Positions 54,937-64,000 of a DNA stretch of 64,000 bases are shown piece after piece. The stretch lies in NCBI GenBank assembly GCA_008729055.1, contig SDUX01000004.1, positions 2,232,001-2,296,000 on the forward strand, written 5' to 3'. The stretch's first letter is position 1. Every line of letters starts with the position of its first letter. The stretch is from Pyropia haitanensis (Eukaryota; Rhodophyta; Bangiophyceae; Bangiales; Bangiaceae). The notes under the pieces are model-generated. The model searched no databases. It had not been told where the DNA came from and saw only the letters and a list, made by a program, of their open reading frames with translations. The translations under genes were made by a program, and so were the position numbers.

Positions 54937-57504
54937 ATGCCCTCCCACACCCACAAGCGCCGCCGACGCAGGGATGCGGAGGTCAGCTCGGACGATGGGG
55001 AGGAGGGCGGGGAGGGGGAGCCCGCGCTGCTGCGCCGCGCGCGGGAGGAGCGGCAGGAGCTGGAGGACGACGCGCTGCTCCGCGCCGCCGACGAGTTTGA
55101 CCGCGAGGTGACCGAGGCGCAGGACTTTTCGTCGCTGGAGCTCAAGCCCGACCATGAGGCGCGGCCGGTGTGGGTGGCGGGCGACGGCCGCATCTTTCTC
55201 GAGACGTTTTCGCCGCTGTACAAGCAGGCGTACGACTTTCTGGTGGCCATCTCCGAGCCCCAGTCCCGGCCCGACGTTGTCCACGAGTACTGCCTGTCCA
55301 AGCCCGCCCTCCAGTCGGCCGTGTCGGTCGGCCTCGACGGGGACTCCATCGTGTCGGTGCTGTCGCGGCTGTGCAAGACGGCGCTGCCCCCCATCGTAGC
55401 CGCGTACATCCGCAAGCACACGCGCACGTTTGGCAAGGCCAAGATCATCCTCTTCCGCGGCAAACACTACATCCAGACGTTTGAGGAGGGCGTCGCGCGC
55501 CGCTTCCTCAATGACCCCATCATTGGCCCCGCGCGGGTCATGCCGACGCCCGGCGGGGACGCGGCGGGCAAGGCCGCGGCCGGCGCGGGGGGCGCCAAAC
55601 CCCCGACTGACGCCGCGGGTGGGGGTGGCGGGGCGGGTACCCTCGGCGACGCACACACGGGGGGGCCCACGTGGAACGTGGAGGGCGACGGCGTCACGCT
55701 CGCGGGCGGTGACGATGCCGTGTCGGACGCGGCCATGATGCGGTCCATGACTGCCGCGCTGGACGAGGGCACCTCGGACGCTGGAGACCTGGGCGGCGGC
55801 GCCGACGGGGACGACGCCGCGGGCGCTGCCCAAAAGACGTATTCCTTTGAGGTGCGCTCGGACGCGGTTGAGGCCATCAAACAGCACTGCCAGAAGGACC
55901 TCAACTACCCGCTGATGGAGGAGTACGACTTTCGCGCCGATGAGCGCAACGCGTCGATTGATATGGACCTCAAGCCAATCGCGCGCATCCGGCCCTACCA
56001 GGAGAAGTCCCTGTCCAAGATGTTTGGGAATGGCCGCGCGCGGTCGGGCATCATTGTGCTGCCTTGTGGGGCGGGCAAGTCCCTCGTTGGCGTCACCGCC
56101 GCGTGTACGGTGAAGAAGCCGACGCTGTGCTTGTGCACCAGCTCTGTGTCGGTGGAGCAGTGGCGCTACCAGTTTGCGCTGTGGAGCACGCTGCCCAAGG
56201 AGAAGATTGGACGTTTCACGGCGGTGGGTGGGGCGGCCGGGAGCGGCGGGGGCGGCAAGAAGGACGCCCCGTCGTTTGTAGGCGACGTGACGGTGACCAC
56301 TTACCACATGCTGGGCAACCCAAATAAGCGGTCGGCCGCCTCGATGCCCGTTTTGGAGGCGATGAAGAACAAGGAGTGGGGGCTGATGCTCCTTGACGAG
56401 GTGCACGTGGTGCCTGCCAACATCTTTCGCAAGGTCCTGATGAGTGTCAACGCGCACTGCAAGCTGGGGCTCACCGCCACGCTGCTGCGGGAGGACAACA
56501 AGATTGGGGACCTGGTCTACCTGATTGGCCCCAAGCTGTACGAGGCCAACTGGCTGGACCTACAGCGGTCGGGCTACCTCGCCACCGTCCAGTGCGCGGA
56601 GGTGTGGTGTCCAATGACTGCCGAGTTCTTTCGCGAGTACCTGTCGGGCACTCCCGGCGCGCGCAAGCTCCTGTACGCGATGAACCCGAACAAGGTGCGG
56701 GCGTGTGAGTTCCTGGTGCGCTTCCATGAGGCGCGCAAGGACAAGGTCATCATTTTCTCTGATACCCTCTTTGCGCTGGATGAGTACGCGCGGTTGCTGA
56801 AGCGGCCGTTTATTCGGGGTGACACCCCTCAGGCGGAGCGCCTGCGCATCCTGCATCTCTTTCAACACACGCCCATGGTTAACACTATCCTGCTGTCCAA
56901 GGTGGGCGACACGTCCATTGACATCCCCGAGGCCAACGTGCTCATCCAGGTGTCATCCCACTATGGGTCGCGGCGCCAAGAGGCACAGCGTCTGGGGCGG
57001 ATTCTGCGGCCAAAGCCGCGGGCCGGCCAGAACTTCAACGCGTTTTTCTACTCGCTCGTTTCCACGGATACGTCTGAAATGTTCTACGCCGCGAAGCGTC
57101 AAAAGTTCCTCACCGACCAAGGCTACGCGTTCAAGGTCATTACCCACCTGGAGGGCCTCGACGCGAGCAAGGACCTGTGCTACAACACTCGGGAGGAGCA
57201 GCTGGAGCTCCTCGCCTCGGTCCTGGCGGCCGACGCGTCGGCGGCGTCGGCGACAGACGCCCTGGACGAGGCGGTGGACGTGGGCGAGCGCGCGTCGGTC
57301 ACGCGGAACAAGGCGTCCATGGCGGCGCTGTCTGGTGGGGCTGGCCGGGAGTACGCCGAGTTTGTGCGCAGCGGCGGCACGGCGGCGGTGGCCAACGCGA
57401 TGGCGAAGAAGATGGCCACTCGCGTGTCGGGCGTGGATGTGGATGCGGTGATGGGACGGGGGGTGGTGCGGCACTCCCTCTTCCGTAAGCGGTTGGGCAA
57501 GTGA
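54937..57504 (+). CDS. XPB: TFIIH helicase/translocase XPB (ERCC3/Ssl2)
   Basis: DNA translocase of TFIIH that opens promoters for RNA polymerase II and acts in nucleotide-excision repair. 855 residues from the ATG at 54937 (MPSHTHKRRRRRD, a basic nuclear-type start), intronless, frame unbroken. The N-terminal domain has AGDGRIFLETFSPLYKQAYD and SKPALQSAVSVGL. A Gly/Ala/Asp-rich insert at about 205-300 precedes the damage-recognition/helicase core. The core shows RPYQEKSLSKMFGNGRARSG, Walker A LPCGAGKSLVG (Lys381), the DEVH box LLDEVHVVP at about 483-491, TATLLREDNKIGDL with the XPB RED motif, KVIIFSDTLFAL, and motif VI in SSHYGSRRQEAQRLGRILRP. Length is close to the usual 780-850. All catalytic motifs are intact. 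Confidence 0.97.
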   Translation: MPSHTHKRRRRRDAEVSSDDGEEGGEGEPALLRRAREERQELEDDALLRAADEFDREVTEAQDFSSLELKPDHEARPVWVAGDGRIFLETFSPLYKQAYDFLVAISEPQSRPDVVHEYCLSKPALQSAVSVGLDGDSIVSVLSRLCKTALPPIVAAYIRKHTRTFGKAKIILFRGKHYIQTFEEGVARRFLNDPIIGPARVMPTPGGDAAGKAAAGAGGAKPPTDAAGGGGGAGTLGDAHTGGPTWNVEGDGVTLAGGDDAVSDAAMMRSMTAALDEGTSDAGDLGGGADGDDAAGAAQKTYSFEVRSDAVEAIKQHCQKDLNYPLMEEYDFRADERNASIDMDLKPIARIRPYQEKSLSKMFGNGRARSGIIVLPCGAGKSLVGVTAACTVKKPTLCLCTSSVSVEQWRYQFALWSTLPKEKIGRFTAVGGAAGSGGGGKKDAPSFVGDVTVTTYHMLGNPNKRSAASMPVLEAMKNKEWGLMLLDEVHVVPANIFRKVLMSVNAHCKLGLTATLLREDNKIGDLVYLIGPKLYEANWLDLQRSGYLATVQCAEVWCPMTAEFFREYLSGTPGARKLLYAMNPNKVRACEFLVRFHEARKDKVIIFSDTLFALDEYARLLKRPFIRGDTPQAERLRILHLFQHTPMVNTILLSKVGDTSIDIPEANVLIQVSSHYGSRRQEAQRLGRILRPKPRAGQNFNAFFYSLVSTDTSEMFYAAKRQKFLTDQGYAFKVITHLEGLDASKDLCYNTREEQLELLASVLAADASAASATDALDEAVDVGERASVTRNKASMAALSGGAGREYAEFVRSGGTAAVANAMAKKMATRVSGVDVDAVMGRGVVRHSLFRKRLGK

Positions 57505-58126
57505 GCGCGGGCGTGTTTTGGTCAGTGGCTGCTTCGCCTGCGTTTTTTTTTTTTTTCTGTTCCATTTTTTTGTCCCAGTTGGCGTCTGTAGGACGGGACG
57601 GCGGTCCTCTCCCACGCGTGGTGGCTTGGGAGCGCTGCTGAGGGGAAGGTGCGTAGGCGTCGGCCCCTTGCGATTGACCTTGTGCCATGCATAGGCCTCT
57701 GCGGAGGAGTTTTGTTGTCACTGCTGTAGGTGATGTGTGCACGACGCCCCCAATATCTTATTTGCATATCATTTGATGGCAGACCGGTGACGCTCTGCCT
57801 GTATCGGCGCACGTGCGTGCCGTACGCCGTACGGTCCGGCAGCCGGGGAGGAAGGTGCACAAGGATTCGGAAATAAAGGACATACACGTAAACAAAAAAG
57901 GGATGAGGGCAAGTACCCCTTCAACGGGGCTGCACGACCAACAGGCATCAGAAAATGCCCGTCCACGCACCGCCAGAGCCCCGCAGGTCGCGACAGCAAC
58001 CTACCCAGCGGTGGCCGCCCGCGACCACCCGGCGAGTGCACACGCCACCCCCGGAGCGCCGCGCGTGGGCAGACATACCGCCCCCCACCCCCCCTCCCCC
58101 TCGCCCCATCGGGCCACCGCCACCCC
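57505..58126. other. Convergent 3' flanks
   Basis: Between XPB (+) and the ArfGAP gene (-). A T14 run starts near 57543, and AATAAA occurs at 57872 on the plus strand. Both genes' 3' untranslated regions should lie here; no other feature is seen. Confidence 0.55.
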
Positions 58127-58297
58127 CTACTGATACCCCTTGTTGAGGACGTCGGACAGGTAATTTCCAAACTGGGACGCTGCCCGCGAGGCGGCCTCGC
58201 CCAGGTCCGCCACCTCGGCGCCCGCCTGGCGGAGGAGGTCGCCGGCCAGCTCGCCGAGGTCGTCCTCCGACCCACTCGGCCGCATGCCAACGCCATA

Positions 58298-58370
<73 letters not shown>

Positions 58371-59608
58371 TTCCCATAGCCGCCGCCACCGCCGCCCATG
58401 CCGGGCCCCCCGCCGATACCCCCACGCTCGTCGCGCTCATAGTAGACCTCCGCGCCGCCGCCGCCCGCCGCGGCCGGGTCCCGAAAGTCGTCCGACGAGA
58501 TGCCCTTTTGGTCTGCAAACCGCTCCGTAATCTCCGCCGCCGACAGCTGCGGGGCGGCGGCCACAGCGGCGCCCGCCGCCGCCGCACCCCCCATGGCGCC
58601 CATGCCATACGCGCTCATCCCACCCCCCCCGGCACCGCCGCCGCCGCCGCCCAACCCGCCCCAGCCGCCACCCACCAGCCGCCCTCCTCCCGGCAGCGCC
58701 GACCGTGCCGCCCCCACCACCGGCAGCGCCGGAACGTCCGCGTCGGCGGGCACGTCCGACCCCACCTTGGACCAGTCGATCGCAACCGGCGCGGCGGCGG
58801 CGCCGCCACCGCCGCCACGGCCGCCCCCACCCGCCGGCGTGCGGCCGCGAGCGGTGGCGCCGAGCCCCCCTCCGCGGCCCTTGCGGGCGCCACCGAGGCC
58901 GCCGCCCACCCGCCGCGCGCCCGCCGGGCGGCCACCCAGCCCGCCCACCCGCGCCGGCACCGGCTGTTGCACGATGGGCGATGGCGCGCGCGGCGGCGGC
59001 GGCGGCGGCCCCGCCGCGTCGAGCAGCGCACCCGCCGCGGCCGCCGCCTTGGGCGATATGCACACCGCGGGCGCCGCGTCGTCGCCGTCAGGGGCGTCCA
59101 CGATGGACAGCGACGAGATACCGGCGACGGCGGCACCGGCCGCCGCCGCCGCCGCCGCCGCCGCGGGCTTTTTGCCGCGCTCCCCGCCGCCGCCGCCACC
59201 CAACGGGGCAGCGGCGGCGCCGTCGGCGGCCAGAGCCGCCGCGACCGCCTTGTCCAGGTGCGCCCGGTACAGCTGCCCCACCCGCCCCGTGTAGCGGTCC
59301 GCGAGGAAGCCGCCGCCGTCGGCGGCGGCCCAGCCGTGGTCTTTGAAAAACGCGCGCGCCTTGCCATTGCCGCCGACGGTCATGGCGGCCAGGTCCCGCG
59401 GCGACCACGTGTCCATCACCACCGACCGCACAAAGGTGATGTGCGTGCCGAGGCCGCGGTGGTGGCCCGAGCAGTCGAGGCAGACAAAGATGCCAAAGCG
59501 GGCCGACGCCCACGACGGCGACTTTTGGCCACAGTCAAAGCACGACTTGTTGTCCGCCTTGGTGCGCAGCCGCGCGAGCGCGGCCTGCGCGGGCGTGGCG
59601 GGCGCCAT
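58127..59608 (-). CDS. ArfGAP2/3-like Arf GTPase-activating protein
   Basis: Stimulates GTP hydrolysis on Arf GTPases in COPI vesicle traffic. 493 residues from the ATG at 59608. The ArfGAP domain begins almost at once: a Cys4 zinc finger (Cys23, Cys26, Cys43, Cys46) in [14 protein letters not shown] and [16 protein letters not shown], with the arginine finger at Arg51, then [30 protein letters not shown] and the RAHLDKAV helix. The remainder is Ala/Gly-rich with short islands: [34 protein letters not shown] (an ArfGAP2/3-like helix), and an amphipathic C-terminus [20 protein letters not shown] to [14 protein letters not shown]. The last could sense membrane curvature. A (GCC)24 tract makes a poly-Gly stretch before the final helix. 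The family is certain; the ArfGAP2/3 subgroup is likely from the C-terminal islands. Frame is intact. Confidence 0.9.
58298..58369. repeat. (GCC)24 trinucleotide repeat
   Basis: Pure 24-unit GCC tract inside the ArfGAP coding sequence; read on the minus strand it encodes 24 glycines. Likely length-polymorphic. Confidence 0.9.
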
Positions 59609-60557
59609 GGCAACGGGCGACACGGAGGGGTGAGTGGAGGTGACAGAGGTGGCCGTCGCGGGATGAACGGGTGAGCGGGGTAGAAACGGCCCAGTGAGAA
59701 GGGTGTGGTCGCAGCGTCCAGGGTACACAACCGGTGAGGAAGCGGGAGCACAGCGGTGGTCACGGCCGCCGGCAGGGGCGTCCTGCGTCGCCGGCCGAGG
59801 CCAGCGCCGAGCAGGCGACGGCGAGGAGACTCCCTACAGACGCGCGTCTGTCGGGCAGCGACGGCCGGCACAGCGTGCGCTCCCGCCGCGGCAGTCCCCG
59901 AAGCGCGGGAGCGGGTTCGATCGACGGATGGGGCCTGGGTCGGGGGAGAACAAAAAGAGGGCCCCTCACGGGAGGACGGTGGCGGCACCGCCGCTGGCCA
60001 CACTGTCAACGGCCGTCGACGCGAGCGAGTCCATGAGGTCCAACTGACAACGAGTGTTGGGGAGCGGTTTGGGTGCGGGCTTTTTGTGGGACACAGGCGC
60101 CACCACATGCACTGCTGGATCGAATGTAAGCACAATACACAGAATGGAAACAATTTCTGCCCTTCAACTTCAGGGCTTATTTATTCAATACCAAATTATC
60201 TGTTACATGACAATTTCGTGAAGCGACCTCGAACGCCTTCGAAATCTGTCGACGCTTCCGTGTCTCCGACCTGCTCCAAACGTGGGCAGTCGAGGCGGCT
60301 GCAAGAGCTCCGGGGGTGGTGGCGGCGGTTCGATAACTCACCCCGGGAGGGCTGTTTATCTCATGTGATCCCACTTCACTGGCGGCCCCTCCTGATCTTT
60401 CGTTTGCACTTCTCCGCACCCAACGCAAGCACGCATGCGCGCGGGTCGACGCCCGCTCCGCACGGGCCGACGAGGAACGAGCGCGGCAGCTCTTAACGCG
60501 CGCGCGCCCGCCGTTCGTGGCCCCTCTTCACGGCGCCCCCTCACTTCGGGTTTACTC
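59609..60557. other. Intergenic, no gene seen
   Basis: Upstream of the ArfGAP gene and downstream of psbU, both minus strand. 60110-60220 is clearly AT-richer, probably the psbU 3' flank. No coding or RNA gene recognised. Confidence 0.55.
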
Positions 60558-61670
60558 TCACTTGTAAAGGAACTGCGGCAGCCATACCAGTCACGCACCA
60601 TCGATCGCGCATCACGGAAAAAACACAGAAGCAACAGGAACAGGGCAGGTCACCCAGACGAAAGAGTGTCAGTTTGATTGCCAATGCAGGGAGAGCTGGG
60701 GGCCTGGGCGGGGCAGGCGCCGCGGTACCCGGCGCGGCGCAGGGCACGGGCCCCTCCTATACACGCATAGAACTTCAGGCGCAACACAGACCGAGCGGTT
60801 TGGGAAGCGATGAGCATCCCTCCAACAACGGCGGGAACGCACATTGTTGACCTTGTCCAGCTCCTGCACAGAGCCGCGATCGGAAATGGATGTCAGCACA
60901 AAGCAAGAAACAAAAAGCGGAGCGACGTCATGAGACACGGAGGACAGAGCAGTCGAACATTGTCAGTCAGTCACCTTTTGCGTCGCGGCTCTTGCTTTCG
61001 CGCAGCTCACGCTGTGCAGCGGGGGCCCTCTAGCAACCCCGAACGCATGACCGCCACCACTTTGTCCCCACATTCCACCCCAGACGCTCACACTGGAAGA
61101 GATGGCTCGCTGCCGCGCCACCATAGACACGGTAGTTTGACAGAAGCGGCCCCGGCCGGACTAGCCGGAGAGTCCGCCTCCCCCCTCCCGCACAATAAGT
61201 GAAGAACCAACAGGCGCGCGCGTGTCCCGCCAACGTACGTATTCGGGCGTCGGGCGGAGGGCGACCATCTTGTCCTTGTACTTGTTCAGTAGCTCCTTTT
61301 GAGCGCTCGTCAGCCCCGGGATATTCATCACATCCTCTACCGACGCGTACGGGCCGTGCGTCGCGATTTTGCCGGCGAGCGTTGGGTAGAGCCCCGGGTA
61401 CTTCATAAACGCGCGCACGTTGGCGTTGTTAATGTCGACCACCTCCGAGCCACCCAGGAAGGGCACCCCCGCGTACTCGACGGTAGCCGCCGCGGGCGGG
61501 ACGGGCGCCGCGCCAACGACTGCGGCGGCAGCCGCCACCGCCGCGATCAGCACCGCCCGGCGAGGCACGGCGGGCGGGGGGGTGGGCGCGCCCGTCATCG
61601 CACACACACGGGCGGGGGGGGCGGCGCGCGCCGGAGGCACCCGCGGCAGGGATGGCAGCACAAAGGCCAT
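60558..61670 (-). CDS. psbU: Photosystem II 12 kDa extrinsic protein PsbU
   Basis: Luminal PSII subunit that stabilises the oxygen-evolving cluster in cyanobacteria and red-lineage plastids. Three exons: 61670..61239 (144 codons), a 21-nt microexon 60863..60843 (ELDKVNN) and a final 15-nt exon 60572..60558 (FLYK, stop). Introns are 375 and 270 nt, both phase 0, donors GTACGT and GTGCGT, acceptors GTGCAG and CCGCAG. Without splicing the frame would run on into an unrelated tail; with it the protein ends RPTPEY-ELDKVNN-FLYK, matching PsbU's closing NN-x-x-Y[KR]. The product has 155 residues. The N-terminus is bipartite: transit peptide MAFVLPSLPRVPPARA, then PRRAVLIAAVAAAAAV with a twin arginine and AAA cleavage context for thylakoid import. 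The mature part begins near TVEYAGVPFLGG and has VDINNANVRAFMKYPGLYPT and YASVEDVMNIPGLTSAQKEL, the helix-hairpin-helix fold of PsbU. Confidence 0.93.
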
Positions 61671-64000
61671 AGCGCCGACGCGAGGGGGAGGGGGGGCGTG
61701 GGATCGAGAGGCGGGCGGCGGGGCGAGCGAAGTGGTCTCGCTTGGGGAAAGATGGGCGGCTGGCGGGACGGGGGCGTCACAACGGGGTTCGCTGCAACGA
61801 TGGTGGGTACGCGACGGCGGGCGTTGCCCCAAACCCCCTGGGGGCGCACCGCCAGCAGCGCAAAACACGGCCCAGCCCGCGGGCGCCGCCGAAAACCCCT
61901 CGCCCGCGGGACGGCACCACGCGGCACGGGCGGCAAGCCACGCACCACGCCGGGTGCTCCCCGGGAGGAGGCGTCCTTCCAGGGACGCGCCCGGCGAGGG
62001 GCGGCACCCGCCGCCACCCGGGAGCGCCGGCGAGGTCTCACACCCGGCGGGGCAGAGACGATGCCTGCCCGGGGCGGTCGCCCCCCCGCTGCCTGCTCGC
62101 TCGACTTCACCCTTGTCCACACCTCGCGAAAGAAATCTCAACGGCTGGAACGGTGCACGTGGTTCCGCTCCCCGACCAACGGAGCACGCCCCACGCGCCC
62201 GCTCCTCTGCCGGTTGGCGGCCCCTGCTGCGGGATTTCCCAGTGGAACGCCCCTGGCGCGCCGCAGATTTTTCTCCCGCCACGGTGCGTCACGTGATCAC
62301 AACACGTGCAACGGCGCGGAATTTCCAGTCGGGGCGGCAGTTGCCCTCCCCGCGGGGCGAGAGGGAGCCCCCGCGTTTGTAGCACGATGCACGAGTGTGA
62401 CACAGCTTGTCGCCAGAGCACGGCGCAGCCCGTCGCAACGGCCGGGGGGAGGAACAAGGGGTAGAGGGGGGCGGGGAGGGGCGGGTCGCGGCGTCACCCC
62501 TCGGTCCCGGGCAGGCGGTAGATAGAGTGGTGGCGGAGACGGCGGCGGCAGCGGTGAAGAAGGGGGTGCGGATGGCCGTAGCGCCGCGTCGCCGGCAGGG
62601 GGCGCGGCGGCGGGGCCGCCCACCTCGTTGACGAGGCCATACGCGGCGTAACTGGGACGCGGTGGAGAGATCCGAGACGCGACCTGCACGCGCGCGTCCA
62701 CTGCTCCGTGCCGTTGCGGCGGCTGCTACATTGCGCACGCCGGTGTGGCAGAGGCAGCGGTGGCGCGCCCGCAGCGGACTCTTAAGGCGTGCACGTGCGG
62801 CAGGGAGAGGGAGAACAGCGGTGGCAGCGGCAGCCGCGGCGGACGCGGCGCAGTATGACGCGCGGGAAAGACCGCCAGGGAGGCGGCAGCTGAAAGCAAG
62901 CCAAGAGGGGGTGCTCTCGCGAGAGGTGATCGACACCACCTTCCATCCGCCGTGGCGCACGCGAGGCAGCGGCAGCAGCAGCGGGGTGGCGGCCTCGACG
63001 CGACACCGGCGGCACGACAGCAGTGTGGCGACGTTCCGAGCGTGACCGGGGGGAGGCGGCACAAGAGGTGCGGCCCGCGCCTGCTTCTTTTGTCCATAGC
63101 AGTGACCGCGACAGGGCGGCCGTGTTGGGAGAGAGCGCGCCCGCCTCAAAAGCGTATTGCGGGCGGTGCGGGTGCCACTGGAGTGAGACAGCGGGCTGTG
63201 CCGCCCACCCTCACGTGCGTCTCTGGTGCGGCTCCTCAGGCAGGCCGCTGATGTGGTGTTCGAGATGGTGGCGGCGGCCGTGGCGGCCTCGGCGGCGTCA
63301 CGGGCTTGGCGAGCTGCCGTCGCGCGACGGGCGGCTTGCCTCCTTCCGCATCATCACCCGGAGCACGTCGCGGAGATCTACCGGTGCGAGGGATGGGGAA
63401 GGGCGGAACTGTGACCAGCCAGTCGCGCGGTGGAACGACCCCGACCACAATACGGCGGCCTGACAGGCGCCGGCGGCGGGGAGAGGTTTGCGGGAGAGGC
63501 GTACCTGTGAGAGTACAACTCGTGCGAATACCCTCTTCTGCGTGCACAGGTGCAGATGTGACGCTGTCGCTGGCCCCGCCTCAGCCGCGATGCTTCCGAA
63601 ATGGCAGGCGTAGCCGCGGGTCGGCAGCGGGGCGCGTGCGGTTGGCGACGGCGGCGGACGCAGCTACCCAGCCACCCTTTAAGTACTTCACATGTGCAGA
63701 CGCGCAGCGGCGTCGACGAATCCAGGCTTCTGAACAAAAATTCCAGGGTATTCTCGAGTTTTCAGCGTAAATCGATTGAGGCGAGCGTACGTCAGTCCGA
63801 GCGGACCGGCGGCAGGGGGAACGGGGCTCGAGGCCTTCCAGGCCCTTCCAGAGCCCCCTCGAGGTGACCATCTCCCCACAGACGGCATCCGCCCGCGGCC
63901 GTCTCGTCGGGCCTGGGCGTCTCCAGCGCTTTCGGCGGCCGTTTCTCGTGGATCCGCGAACGTTCGCGCTGCGCCCGCGGACGGGGGGTAGTGGCGGGCG
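61671..64000. other. Intergenic or unresolved
   Basis: Upstream of psbU; its promoter should be at the start. Plus-strand patches such as QAADVVFEMVAAAVAA (about 63239) and AVDRVVAETAAAAVKK (about 62515) are helical-looking and follow CAG, but I could not build a gene or find a family. The window ends without a clear gene edge. Confidence 0.4.

Noticed and set aside
1..64000. CRISPR arrays, bacterial operons, rRNA or tRNA genes
   Set aside because: No regularly spaced identical repeats, no rRNA-like sequence and no tRNA T-loop/anticodon pattern noticed by eye; a tRNAscan-type search would be needed to exclude tRNAs fully.

Overview
The window is nuclear DNA from a eukaryote with a very GC-rich genome, most likely a red alga of the Porphyra/Pyropia (bangiophyte) kind. 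The decisive gene is psbU (60558..61670, minus strand), a luminal photosystem II subunit that among eukaryotes occurs in red algae and red-derived plastids. It sits with other probable nuclear genes for plastid proteins: ribosomal protein bS21, a triose-phosphate-translocator-family carrier and a DUF3598-like protein. The rest is eukaryotic housekeeping: TFIIH helicase XPB, a Ubp8/USP22-type deubiquitinase, an ArfGAP, an exomer-type ChAPs protein, mitochondrial F1-ATPase gamma and spliceosomal introns. Genus is inferred from composition and gene style, not proven.

Layout. 0.5-1.3 kb: secreted Cys-rich repeat protein (-). 1.3-5.0 kb: low-complexity DNA with a minisatellite. 5.0-6.4 kb: ATP synthase gamma (-, 2 exons). 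7.4-11.0 kb: ChAPs protein (-, 3 exons). 11.9 kb: Ala-rich first exon (+). 13.9-15.2 kb: aspartate aminotransferase (-). 16.2-18.05 kb: unrecognised multi-exon gene (-). 18.2-22.4 kb: a visibly less GC-rich island with AT-rich direct repeats, a possible winged-helix protein (+, 2 exons) and a free-standing RNase H-fold protein (+). 22.7-23.9 kb: DUF3598-like (-). 24.6-26.1 kb: GH113-like glycosidase (-). 29.2-32.2 kb: winged-helix-like, low-complexity protein (-). 34.1-35.3 kb: plastid phosphate translocator (+). 36.3-37.2 kb: DUF218 (-). 38.8-39.2 kb: bS21 (+). 41.4-45.1 kb: USP deubiquitinase (+). 46.3-48.0 kb: DusB-type tRNA-dihydrouridine synthase (-). 49.6-53.1 kb: Pro/Gly/Ala-rich coiled-coil protein (-). 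54.9-57.5 kb: XPB (+). 58.1-59.6 kb: ArfGAP (-). 60.6-61.7 kb: psbU (-, 3 exons with a 21-nt microexon). 61.7-64 kb: nothing firm.

Genes are independent units on both strands with no operon logic; they are joined by cell biology rather than by a shared pathway. Most genes are intronless. The ten intron donors that could be read are mostly GTACGT/GTGCGT-like, and nine of ten introns are in phase 0. Several otherwise good genes change reading frame exactly at long G or C runs (aminotransferase, DUF218, deubiquitinase, winged-helix gene, coiled-coil gene, the 16-18 kb gene). The simplest reading is homopolymer indel errors in the assembly; those products should not be called pseudogenes on this evidence alone. 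Because of the GC content, long open frames exist on all six frames, and most are meaningless.
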